Shown in pieces: positions 1 through 11,108 of a stretch of 64,000 bases of DNA; position 1 is the stretch's first letter; each line of letters opens with the position of its first letter. The DNA is taken from positions 1,659,896 through 1,723,895 of the forward strand of contig VFFE01007878.1 of assembly GCA_008921705.1 (NCBI GenBank), given 5' to 3'. The notes under the pieces are model-generated. The model was given only the letters and a program-made list of their open reading frames with translations. It searched no databases and was not told the DNA's origin. The DNA comes from Burhinus oedicnemus. Taxonomy: Eukaryota > Chordata > Aves > Charadriiformes > Burhinidae. The translations under genes and the position numbers were made by a program.

Positions 1-778
1 GGAATCCACCACTTCCCTTAGGAGATTATTTCAGTGATGATAATTCTCATTGTGAAAAATTTTGCCCTTGCATTCAATCGGAATCCCCCCAGGAGTAACT
101 TGTACCCATTACCCCTCATCTTTTCCATGTGACTCCTTGTAAAAAGGGAGTCTCCATCTTCTTTGTAGCCACCCTTTAAATACTGGAACGTGGTGATAAG
201 GTCTCCCCTAAGCCTTCTGTTTTCAAGGCTGAACAAACCCAATTCTCTCAGCTTTTCCTCATATGGCAGGCTTCCCAGTCCTTTGATCATCTTGGTGGCC
301 CTTCTCTGGACCCTCTCCAGCCTGTCCACATCTTTATTGCACAGCCGGGACCAAAACTGAACACATTATTCCAGGTATGGCCTGACAAGCACTGAGTAGA
401 GTGGGATAATGATGACTTTGTCTCTGCTGGTGATGCCCTTGTTGATGCAACCCAGCATCCTATTGGCTTTCTTTGCCACAGCAGCACACTGTTCACTCAA
501 ATTGAGCTTGTTGTCCACCAGGCCCCCCAGGTCCCTTTCCACAGAGCTGCTCCCCAGCTGGGTAGATCCCAGCCTGTGCTGTGCTCCTGGATTATGTTTT
601 CCCAGGTGCAAGACCTTACACTTGTCCATGTTGAACTTCCTAAGGTTCTTGTTAGCCCACTCTTCCAGCCTATCCAGGTCTTCCTGCAGGGTGCCTCTCC
701 CTTCTGAAGTGTCCACTTCCGCATTCAGTTTGGTGTTATCAGCAAACTTCATCAGGGTACACTTGATCCCATCAATAA
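1..778 (-). mobile_element. CR1 LINE fragment, 5'-truncated, 3' end beyond window
   Basis: Read on the minus strand, this segment encodes the C-terminal part of a CR1 non-LTR retrotransposon ORF2 (reverse transcriptase side), followed by the element's 3' region. Similarity starts abruptly near 778, as expected for 5' truncation during target-primed reverse transcription, and it still continues at base 1, so the 3' tail lies outside the window. The 3' part differs from the CR1 copies at 34.4 and 59.4 kb, so it is a different subfamily; I cannot name it securely. CR1 is the dominant LINE of birds and is also found in other reptiles, and it is the main clue to the organism. Confidence 0.93.
18..778 (-). 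pseudogene. CR1 ORF2 C-terminal remnant, one in-frame stop
   Basis: The reading frame runs from about 778 down to a TAA at 18-20, about 250 codons. The reverse-transcriptase catalytic-core motif is at the start in a form close to FADNTKLN (FADD in active members; here the second aspartate is Asn). It is followed by the conserved stretches DRLEEWANKNLRKFN, KCKVLHLGKHNP, KDLG-like ERDLGGLVDNKLN, VAKKANRMLGCI and VQRRATKMIKGL. The only break is a TAA at 366-368, where the family usually has a Tyr codon just after LVRPYLE; the same frame resumes immediately with CVQFW. There is no frameshift, so the copy is dead but only lightly mutated. The N-terminal RT and the endonuclease domain are absent because of truncation. 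Confidence 0.9.
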
Positions 779-1699
779 ATTATACTGAGATGTAATACAA
801 GAACAAATGGAAGCTGTATTAAATGTAACTGTGGATATAATTTCAATCACTCTTCCTACATGAACAGGCCTATAACATTTTGCCTAGTAATTAAGATGTC
901 ATTGAGTCTCACCGTTAAACACTTGAGTCCCAGCACAGAGTTCCCATTCTGACCTCTTCATTTTACAAGTCAAAATAGCAAATCTAGTATTCAGTTGCCA
1001 CCCTTTCAGGATAAAACATCTCCATCCACAGGCTAACTCTAGCAGGCTGGTCTAGGAAAATGTCATCTGAACAAGCTGATTAGTGCCCAAGCACCATTAC
1101 TGCAGGACAAACAGTTTTTTGTACTGTTACAGATGAAAATATAAGTCATCTTTTCATAAATAAGTCAGGCAGTCTCATACCTGTGGAAGGGAGGAATTAG
1201 TGTACATTGCATTTCTGATAAATACTTAAATGAGATGGGCATGGGCACTTGCCATGGATTAGGAAATTTAAATTAGTACATGATAGCCACTGTGTTTTCT
1301 TCTGCTTCTGTGTAGACTTGTTTAATGTACTGTAGGAATGTTACACAGGGATGCTGTGTAATTCTGTAATTCTCACATCAAGAGTTTAAAAACAAACAAG
1401 CAAACCAGTTTAAGATAGGACTTCTATATTCACCACTACAGAAAAGTTACATATCTCAAGTAAAACACATCAGCTAAGCTAGCACAAGGATTTTCTAACT
1501 TTTGCATGAATAAAAAGCCACGAAGAACACTTAAGTGTTCTTCCAGAAAATGACGGTGGAAGTTACACTGGTGTGGAACAATTACACCGTACACACAGTG
1601 CTCTCTTCTGCAGCCAGCCCCTACAGAAGTTTATGGACTGTAACTCATAGCAAGACTCTTGTACATCTTTCCAATGCTCTCATTGCACACCATCTGAAG
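779..1699. other. Unique noncoding DNA, nothing recognised
   Basis: AT-rich, non-repetitive sequence between the left CR1 and a CR1 tail. Reading frames are short and have no family signature, and no simple repeat, RNA gene or promoter signal stood out. Confidence 0.6.
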
Positions 1700-1765
1700 A
1701 TGCATTTTAGGTGGGATTAGATGACTTCCTAAGGTCCCTTCCAACCTGAGCAATTCTATGATGCT
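1700..1765 (+). mobile_element. CR1 3' tail relic
   Basis: The segment contains the hallmark end of avian CR1 in sense orientation: a GGATTAGATGACTTCCTAAG-like stretch, then GGTCCCTTCCAACC, then TTCTATGATGCTGTAGAAC, a degenerate form of the short ATTCTATG-type terminal repeat. Only about 60 bp remain, so this is a severely 5'-truncated or eroded insertion, opposite in orientation to the three larger CR1 copies in the window. Confidence 0.8.
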
Positions 1766-4700
1766 GTAGAACATTAGTAATTGCATCAGGTAGCCATAAC
1801 CTCAGTATCTTTCACACATAACTCATTGCCAAATTCTTCTTTTTTACTACACGAGACTTCTGCAGCCACCCACCTCTGCCTGAATAACTCAATGATTTCC
1901 TTTTTATGCACAACGTGCAGCAGAATACAGCGGCCACGTGATCATTTTCCCTTTCCAGCTTCCTCCCGTCTGCCATATTTACTTCACAGAAACTTTGTTT
2001 ATCAGCCACATTCATGTTCTTAGAAATGTGTTCATTTCAATAAAAATTGCTTACTGTTTTATGGTAGTGTAAGGCAAATGACCCAAATCCTATAAATCAT
2101 TAAAAATATTTTTCCTCATAGAATCCTGTGTTGCTTTTTTCTCAGTAGCAGAGAAAGCATCTTACTATAAACAGTTACATTTTTGCCCACGCTAAAAATT
2201 CTGTATTAAAAATATACTAAATGAGGGACAGATGTTTAAAACAGTGGACCTACAATGAAGTATTAGATATTGCTGGCACAGCGAGCCCTTTGGTACAGCT
2301 TAGTCTGTTTTCGCAATAGGCATGTTTTCACAGCTGTAAAAGCACTAGAAATTACTGTCTTTGCTCCAATATTAATAGAGAAATCAATGAAAAAATACAG
2401 CAGACTGCTGAACAGATTAGACTATTGTTCATACATTCTATTATTAAAATCATTTGCTTGTATAAATTAATATTAAACTAAAATGTTTTTAAGTTGTTCA
2501 AGAGGAATAGCGTCACTTTGAAGAGTACATGTATTATCTACGTAAAACCAAACAATTCCACTTTTGTCAAAAGGAAATTGCAAGCTTCATTAAGAAATCA
2601 AACCTGCTACTTAATTTTATGCTCAGTAAGAGAGTCCGATCCACAGCAGCACAGAGAAGATGGACGATCTTGTGTGATATCACTCCAAACTTGCGCTGAG
2701 TACGCAGTGCTAGGGTTAAAGCCCTTTTCCACAGGTACAGGTAGATGATGTCTTAGAACTACGGGAGCAAGAACTGAGACAGGGCATGGAAGAGCAGATT
2801 CTGTGGTGCAATAGATTTTGATAATCATACACATAAAACATAAATATGAAGGGCAAAGAGGTAACATGTAATAGAATGATAATACTAATAACTGCACACC
2901 TTGATCTAGTAACTGATGGGATGAACTCGGCAAATTTATAACCACGGCAGGACCTGCTCACCACTGTACATTAATCTGCTGCTCCCACAGGAGGATGGGA
3001 AGAGCACACACCATGAGCACTTCATTATGGATCTCTTGCTACATTAAAGGTTTAATTTCTGTATCCCAGTCTGGTGGCTCAGAGCTCCAAAATCAAACAT
3101 TACAAGTTAACGCTGCTGGCCAAATTTTGTCTCAGCCTGTGCTCCATTTACTTGAGCACTAAGCAAGCTGTGACTATTGTAATCCTGATGAAGTGATGCC
3201 CACTTAAGTTTGCAACCCACCTGGAATAACAAGAGCTATGAGATGTCAGCAGCTCAATTTGTTTTAGTGGTCCTACTTCAAATATCAATTAGGAATATTA
3301 ATTCTCGTGACACGAAACTCTTACTACTCAAAGCAGTAAGGGGAAGAAACATTATAAAAAATCTGCATCTATTGTTACATGAAGTGTGGAGGACCAGCTT
3401 GGGCCTTTGACGGAATTGGAAAAAAATGAATCAATTGAATGTGTAAGCATCTAATAATCTTTGTTCAAGTTCCTGATAGAGAAGGGATAGGCTGCTGAGG
3501 AGTGATAAAGCTTGATTAAAATCTCCAAAGTCCAGAAACACTGTTTTAAAAGCTGGAGAAAAAACCTAGAAGAAAGGGCAGAACAAGACAGAATATGGGC
3601 AAGGACTCAGCACGTTGGCCAGCCTGACCAATGAGCGGGATGCTAGCATATACAGTAGTAGAAACAAAACCCCACAAGGCTTACAGCCCAACAGCACAGC
3701 TTCTACTTAGTAAACAAATTCCTTGGATTGGAAACATTTTTTTAGAGGAGTTTGTATAGCACAAATATTTCTACTCTCTCCTTGAAGCCCCAAAAAGACA
3801 AAAGCATAAAACCACACACATACACAAAAAGCACACTGAGAATGTCGATGGCCCAAGCGAAACATGATTCTCATCCTCTGGAAAGTCCCTTGTTAACCCT
3901 CTTGAGTAGGTCTTTGTTGAGTAGTTGGGTCCTACCCAACTGTGAACCCAGAGGCTGAAGCTCAAATCCCATGATGTAACTAAGTAATTCTTGCCTTGAA
4001 GGGATGCCCACTGCAGTGCTGGGAGTCACTGAGCACAGAAGAGGACTGCTTGCAGTGGCAAGACCAGTGTTTGCAGGCACCGGTGCTCACAGCCAGACAC
4101 ACGTTTCTGTAAGCGTTGCTGCCATGGTGGGAACGTCCCACATGGAGCCGCACCAACTTCACCAGACTTTCCCCAAGCACAGGGTCCCAGGTTTGCATGC
4201 CTGGGGACTCAGAGGCATGAAATGGCAATGCTGCCACAGTGTCCAGCACAGCCCGGCACATAAGGAAACAAAGACAGCCCTCACCCTCTGGTTAGAGAAA
4301 AAAAAACCAGGGCTATAAAACATGGGGAGGAAGGGGGAAGGGGGGCAGTAAAAACAACCTCTGAGTAGAAAAACAGGATAAATTCATTGAATAAATTATT
4401 TACTGGAATTATTCACTTAGCTTCAATTACAATCTATCCATTCTATCCACCATCTACATTAAATTATAATAAATTCTTCTATTATAACTTGGCTTCATGC
4501 CTGCTGATTTACAATAGCTTATTTATTCAGAAAACAAAAGTCTGATGCTGTGCAGCCTTCCACAAGATTTAGATGTGCACACCTGGACATCCCCAAAAGA
4601 CAGTTTCTTTTTGAGAAACTCATTCCTTTTCTAAATTAGGGAGAGGAGAGTGAGCATATTATATTTAAATTGCTACCAGATATTTCAAACAACATAAAAA

Positions 4701-7111
4701 AGGCCCAATATACCAGAATAATCTTAAAAAAAAATTATATCCTGCTGCTTTCCTGAACAGTTTGGCATCTGTCCTGTACTGAATACCCAAATGCAGTTCT
4801 GAGAATATATACGCTCTCTTTATCCTTCAGCCATCAGGTCTCTTTACTGAGCAGATGTTTTAGGACTCTTGTGAATGAAAAATATCTTGTTCTAGTTTAC
4901 CAGATCATCTTTGACATTCACAAAGGGCTGTATTTGAAAATCAATTACACTAGGACGCAGAAAAAGGAAAAAAATATGAGGGTTGCTTTTTTATGTAATA
5001 TACATAAATAAGTTTGGTTTCCACAGCGACACAGAATGATTATTTTTTAGGAATCCCAATCTGCACTGAGATAAAATAAGCAGAGTTCCAAACTAAAAAG
5101 TCTAGTTGTGTTGAGAGAACAGCAGGGAAAGTGTGCAATTAAGTTGAGGGTTTGCAAAGGTGAGAACACTGCTCACTTTCCTCCCCTCATTCCCATAATC
5201 CTGCAGCCACTATGCCTATAGACTCAACTGATCAGCCAGACACTGTATTTTTAATTCTATATACACTGTGATTTTTGTATCTTCCTTGACTTCAGCACAG
5301 CATCTATCACGTTATGGAGGAAAAGCAGAAATAAATGAGGAAAAAGGTGAGCAAAATTGACTTTTATACATTTTAACAGTACTGTATGAACCAACACTAC
5401 AAAGCAAGAGATAATCAAGGCCTTACGGGTCTGTTTTACCAGGGGCAGCTGCTGGAGCAGCAGGATGTGGGCCAACTTCTACCCATGCAGGCAATTCTGA
5501 AGGCACCAGTTAAACCAGCTGGGGGGGGCGGGGGGGTGGTTGTGCTCTGAATGGAGTAGATTTGTTCTGTCCCTGGTGAAAGATCAAGGACAACACAGAA
5601 AATATCAAGGCAGTAAATGTCCACCATAAATGCATATACATGTTTCAAGAACCTGAGAGCACCTTGGATGCAGCCGCTGCAGATCCTTCATGACACAAGA
5701 ACCCACGTTTTCAAGTCTCCATCTCAGAAAAACCACTAGACATCTTACCAGTAGAGGAAACCAATGTGTACTTTCTCCCTTACTCCTTATAGAAGTAGCA
5801 CAGGGTTTTATTTTGCTAATATCAAAATGTTCTTCTGTTCTAGAAGTGCTTTTGTAATCCTGAAAACACACTAGCACTACTTCCATGTAGTTTCATTGCT
5901 GATGTCTACTACTATTAAAGGGTAAGCATATTCTTCAAAACTATAATTCACTTAGCTAGTTACCAGAGCCAGTATTATGTGAATAAGCTTGATATATCTC
6001 TGTACCTAACCTATCAGAAAACAATTTATGCAATCTAATAAATTAAAAATGAATTGTCTCCAGCAACCATATATTTCACAATAAATGTATGCTCTTTGAT
6101 CACAACTGGCTGTGCCATGTTCTAATTAATTTTTATACAGAACTTTGCTATTGCCCCTTAAACAGATTTTATACACAAGACTAATCAGCTAGAATTTTCA
6201 GCTGTGCCTTTGTCTTTTTACCTTCCAACCAAGTTAAAAATTCACAGAATACTATTATTTATTACATAGCTTTCTGCATATGTGCCATTTCAGTTTATGG
6301 AAGCAAAGACCCATATTTATCCTTTGCTTTCTTGACCCCAACAGGCATATAAGAGAGATAAATATATCCAGATAGCTTAAGAACTTGCCTCTAGACGAGA
6401 CAGCCATGGAAATGAATCCCTCTCTAGCTCTCAATTACTTTCTTACCCAGTGAAAAGTGTTGGAATTACTGTCACTGTGAATCCCTCCACTATCTTCTAG
6501 ACAGCAATACAGCCAATTGATACTGCTGCTTGAAATGGCACGATAGCTGGAATGGAGTAGCGTTTTGGCCCTATTTCTGCTGGGGTGCTGTAACTTCCCA
6601 TACATGAGTATATCTCCCTGACCATGAACCTGGAAGAAACACCTACGAGTGCAATGCAGAATCTCTAATTCAGACTGGATGGTCTATGGACAGGTTATTT
6701 TATGCATCTGACATGTAGATTTTGGCATCAGATTTAGGAAAAGAAAATAATGGTAAGGGGGGGTAGAAGGCATTAGTCTGGGGAGAAAAGTAAAGGAGGA
6801 ATGAGAACGTTGGCCTTCGACGCTATTTACCTGCTGTTTTGCTGCGGGATCTATATGTTCACTTGCAGTACTAATATGTAATTAAAAATTCTACTTGATT
6901 AGAAAGAAGAACAAATCTACTGTGAAATCTCCCTGTCTTTACACAATCACATAGAAAGGTCTAAGGCTTTTTGCATGTTTTTGAATAGCACCATCATTGT
7001 CCTTGCTCACAGGTAATAAACTATTCCTGTCTACCTACCATTAATCTGTGAAGCGCAATACAATGCAAACACTTCAGCTATGAAAGATGCACGTATATGT
7101 ATGTTTTGAAA
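1766..7111. other. Unique noncoding DNA with a GC-richer patch near 4.0-4.26 kb
   Basis: Mostly AT-rich unique sequence. A patch at 4000-4260 is visibly richer in G+C and gives overlapping open frames on both strands (for example 4004-4318 plus and 3980-4261 minus), as expected from fewer stop codons in GC-rich DNA rather than from coding. A G-rich run at 5521-5539 is listed separately. No exon, RNA gene or further transposon was recognised. Confidence 0.55.
5521..5539 (+). repeat. G-homopolymer pair (G8-C-G7-T-GG)
   Basis: Eight G, one C, seven G, T, then GG. Two uninterrupted runs this long can be split into four G-tracts, so intramolecular quadruplex formation is possible. The run is isolated in AT-rich DNA with no gene next to it. 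Homopolymer lengths here are also prone to sequencing error. Confidence 0.7.
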
Positions 7112-7113
7112 AG

Positions 7114-7137
7114 GAAAAACAAAACAAAACAAAAAAC
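7114..7137 (+). repeat. A-rich (AAAAC)n simple repeat
   Basis: A short run of AAAAC units with imperfect ends. It does not sit at the end of a recognisable retrotransposon, so it is treated as a free-standing simple repeat. Confidence 0.65.
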
Positions 7138-7347
7138 TTGAGGAAATTAAAAAAGCATCCCATAAATTCCAATGAATTCCCAGTGAGAAAGAGAACAGCA
7201 AATTTAGCCTCAGCATCAGGGATTGCTGCACAACACAAAATTCTTGTTGCATACCATGTGGTCTAGAGACACCAGTAAAGTTGGCAGAATATCCATTTAA
7301 GAAAAGTTCATAAAAGTGTCGCTCTAGAGTAGCTTGAGCGTATAAGG

Positions 7348-7420
7348 ATCCTGCCTTGGGATACAGCCGTAGGTCTGCTGACCCTTGGAGATCTCTTTCA
7401 GCATTTTTCTATGACTCTGT
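7348..7420 (+). mobile_element. CR1 3' tail relic
   Basis: Starts near GATCCTGCCTTGGG and carries GACCCTTGGAGATCTCTTTC followed by a TTTCTATGACTCTGT terminus, which matches the diagnostic CR1 3' end (consensus form GGTCCCTTCCAGC then TTCTATGATTCTGT) with several substitutions. Only about 70 bp survive. It is in sense orientation and looks older than the copies at 34.4 and 59.4 kb. Confidence 0.72.
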
Positions 7421-10400
7421 AAGAATTAGGGTTATGGGGATTTTAAGAACTGGTATTTTAAAAACATTCTTTGCTCTGTGGAGGAACTCCGACAAGAGGC
7501 ATTCTTACACTTTGATACTGCCTTCCTATGGACTGATGTTGCACTGAGCAAGTAGGAATATGCAGAAATAAATGAACTTTTTGGATTATGGAGTGGGTTT
7601 TTTTTGCAAGTACAGATTATACAAGACCTTTTATGTTAAATGCTCAAAAATTGAAATAAATTCTGTAATACAGACAGGAAGTCAGTGCAATGGGAACCAA
7701 ATGGGAGTAATGGGACCCAGGTGGTTGGAATGGGGACAAAAACCCACATAGATGGCCATGTACGGCACAAATTGGAGCCTGGAGATGATTATAACTGGAA
7801 CCTTCCAAAAGAAAGAATGGCTGTAAACTGTTAACTGTATCAATGCAAGCATCTTGGTATCTTACCACGGAGGAAAGGCTGGGAAGTGGGGACCGTATAA
7901 TTTACTTAGCTAATACAACCTGATGTGTTCATGCTGAAGCTATACCATATTAAGGAATATATCGGTACAGGGCATCATATGTATATAATTTTAACTCTTG
8001 ATTAGTATGAGACCTGAGCATAACAGAAGCGGTTCCTTCCCCAAGTCGAGGTGGAATTTACTTTAAATTTGAGTAAGGAACAGCCAGCCATACTGCTTCA
8101 AAAGTCACAGGACAAAATTGTCAATTTAGTGTAATTAACAATAATGAGCAGAATCAGAGGAAGTCCGTTATTCAATACATAAGCTGGCAGGGCAAATACA
8201 CTTAAGCTTTAGTAATATAATATAGTTTGGGTCACTGAAATACCTTCATTTACTTATCTATCTCTCTATTTATTCCAAGGCAGAGGACTAACATCCCTGT
8301 ACAAAAAAGGTCATATACCTAACACAACTAACTGATCAACAAAGATCTCTTGGATGAAAAAGAAATATCTTTAAGAGATGTTTCTTTCACAGAAAGAATA
8401 TCCAAATACAGTACAAAATGCTAACAACCAGCCTGACAGAAAGAGGCAAAAAGGATTTCTGGCACTGGATATATAAGGCTAATACCCTGAAAGAACACAG
8501 GGAGACTTTGTTAGCCCTGACTAGCCCTACTGACAGGTAATTAAGAGCTCGTGCCCAGGACTTTGCAGATTTGTATTTTATAAAGGTGCCCAGCAAAATA
8601 CACGACACAAGGACAATGTACTGGCTTTAGTACTCTTCTGCCACTGCAGAAAGATTGAGAAAGTGCACACCATTTTTCTTGCTATATTTAATAAAGAAGC
8701 AGAGCTTGCTTGGCCCCTCTGGGATTCTGTGATAGCTGAAGTCTGCTTTTTAGTGTTTTTTTTTTTTTTAGGAGGAGGGAGTAGTTTTTTGGCAGAGGAG
8801 GGAAGACATTGATGGTCCAATCTGAAATCTTTAGAAACACTTTATATGTGTGTCCATGTTTTACACTGATGAAATACCATTTTGGCATCAGCAGACTAGA
8901 GTAGCTACTCTACCAAAGAACAATGAACCAAAAATCAAACTTATAAAGTCCCAAGTAATGTGGAATGTTTAACTTATTCAAATCTATACTGTTAAAAGAA
9001 AGGGATATTATTTTCTTGTACTTAGATCACATCACCCCAAGGACAAAAAGATTCAAAGTGCGTATTATTAAGACTGTATAGTTTTGTATAGTTTTGGGGG
9101 TTACTGTTTTCCATTGTAGGACCATTCATTTGTGTATATTTCATTGTTTGGTTTTTTTGTGTTTTTGTTTGTTTTGTTTTGTTTTTTTTTAAATAAGAAC
9201 CAAAGCCTTTGTGGCATATAGCATAAAAATAAATAAAAATCCGGAAAGAAACTGCAAGGAAGCAATCAGAAACTGGTAAAAATATACAGAGTGTACACAA
9301 GCAAAGAACCAAGCACTCTGGATGTTAACAGATATGGAAGCAAAAGTCACTGTTTCATGATGGTAACAGAGTAAGACCAAGAATGAGCCAACACCATCAG
9401 GTTGACCTATAAACTAAAAGCAGATAATGTAAAGGAATTTTTTTTCTTTTTTTTCCCCCCTTTTTTTTTTAATTAGAAGATTAAAAATATGAGATGTTAA
9501 TCTTCTGCAAAACAGAAAAATAGAGAAGATGAAGGGAATTCATAATATACAAAGTACATCAACCTTGTGCATAAATAACATCCGTATAAGTTTGGTGCCA
9601 GTAACCCAGTCGATACATTTTCTGATGGTAAACAGCCTGAAAGACCTGGCTGGCCTTTGCTGGAGTAAGAGAATAGATCTAAATAAATCCCACGTGAGAA
9701 AGAAATGAAAAACATCTGCTAAGGACACAAATGGTTTGTTGGCTGACGTCAACCACGGGAAAGGTTCCAGTATATCAGCTCTGGGCTTGCCAGCAGGTGT
9801 TGCTGCAATTATTCAGAACAATTAGAGGTGATATTTCCAAAAGCATGGAGACAACAGGGCTAATAAATAAGGCAAGCATGATACTGTCAACAACTGAAAC
9901 GTAAGTATTTCTCATAAATCCTTTGAGGACCTGTTTAGCAAAGTATTTTAAAGCCAGCCACCAAGGCCTCAAATTTTACCATTCATACCCATGTGAAATA
10001 ATATCCTCCTCCATGACTGATGCCACTGAAATCCCTGAAACGACCTGATTTCTAAGATACCTCATTTACTATGGAGCAGAATCTCACCTTGACAAAGAGA
10101 AATATAACCTAGAGAGAATACGCCAGATAATATTTTCAGCAGCATGTATTTGAGTGTATTTATTTATTTTCAATGAACATGAACTTTCACTAATGCTGAA
10201 ATTCATTATTAGATTAACTAACTTTATTAGTCTCGTTACACTCTTTCCTTTCTCTTTTCCTTTGCAGAAGATTTCCAGTATTTATATTCTTTCACTGTGG
10301 CTATGCTCCAGCTTACAAGAAGGCATAAACCCCAGCTCTGATGTTTAGATGTCAGGTTTCTCAATATACTTTGAGTGTGCTATATGTACAATATTCTCCA

Positions 10401-11058
10401 GCTGGGCATACAGGCTATCATCACTTTGTAGATCAACACCAAACACAGCATAAATTTACCTAATCCTAAAATCTCCCCTTTCTTCCCATTAATGAACTGT
10501 ATGGTGCATACCCAAAAACATCAAGAGTTTTTAGGGAGCATTCTCAAAATTATGTCCACCTCATGATATGCTTTCTCATTTACAATGAATTCTTAATTCA
10601 TTCATGATTTTAAAAGAAATCAGAGCTTGTTTTGAATTTTTTTAAACCATTCATCTTTCTAACTACCTTGAACTCTACATAAGAAGTCTATTAAAAACCC
10701 CAAACTGGACATTATATGACTTGCATCATTTCGAACCATTAAATTACTGCTCATGGAAAGCAACCAAGAATTGTAGCAGCTTCTTCACGCTGAACTGCAT
10801 CATGACCCTGCATCCCTTGATTTGCTGTCTTGCTGTTAGAGTTTTACTGCTGACTTCCGTGGACTCTGTGTCAAAAGCAAAACCATCTGACATTTATAGC
10901 ATGCCCTGCATTTCGTAGAAAACCTGAACTGAAAAGATGTAGAAAATTTTACTTCATTAGAGTTAGAGAACTAGGTTGATTCTGCAAGGCAAATATGCCT
11001 GTGTAATTCAATGTTATATTATAGAGACATCATCTAGATGCCTGGCCTCAGGCCCGAG
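7421..11058. other. Unique noncoding DNA with short T-rich runs
   Basis: No coding signal was recognised. It holds T-rich simple sequence at about 8756-8770, a GTTTT-type repeat at 9150-9192 and a mixed T/C homopolymer tract at about 9437-9471. Open frames are below 100 codons and several simply cross these runs. Confidence 0.55.
9150..9192 (+). repeat. T-rich (GTTTT)n simple repeat
   Basis: Alternating G and T-runs (GTTTTTGTTTGTTTTG and similar) ending in a T10 run. This is a low-complexity tract with no flanking retrotransposon body recognised on either side. Confidence 0.7.
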
Positions 11059-11108
11059 AGTCAGTCCCTCCTCCCTGGTACACTTTACAAAGTGTAAAGT
11101 GACTGACT
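11059..11108. repeat. Perfect two-step inverted repeat (hairpin)
   Basis: The inner arms are CACTTTACA (11081-11089) and TGTAAAGTG (11093-11101), an exact 9-bp inverted match around a 3-nt AAG loop. The outer arms AGTCAGTC (11059-11066) and GACTGACT (11101-11108) are also exact complements. The left side has a 14-nt C/T-rich bulge between inner and outer arms, and the right side has none. All 17 arm positions pair without mismatch except that one base is shared. The role is unknown: it could be a transcription-factor dyad, a small folded RNA or chance. Confidence 0.7.

Noticed and set aside
409..795. Plus-strand open frame of 128 codons at the left edge
   Set aside because: It is the antisense shadow of the CR1 reverse-transcriptase remnant.
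8716..8745. TTGGCCCCTCTGGGATTCTG segment as another CR1 tail
   Set aside because: Only about 20 bases resemble a CR1 end and the expected TCCCTTCCAACC block is missing.
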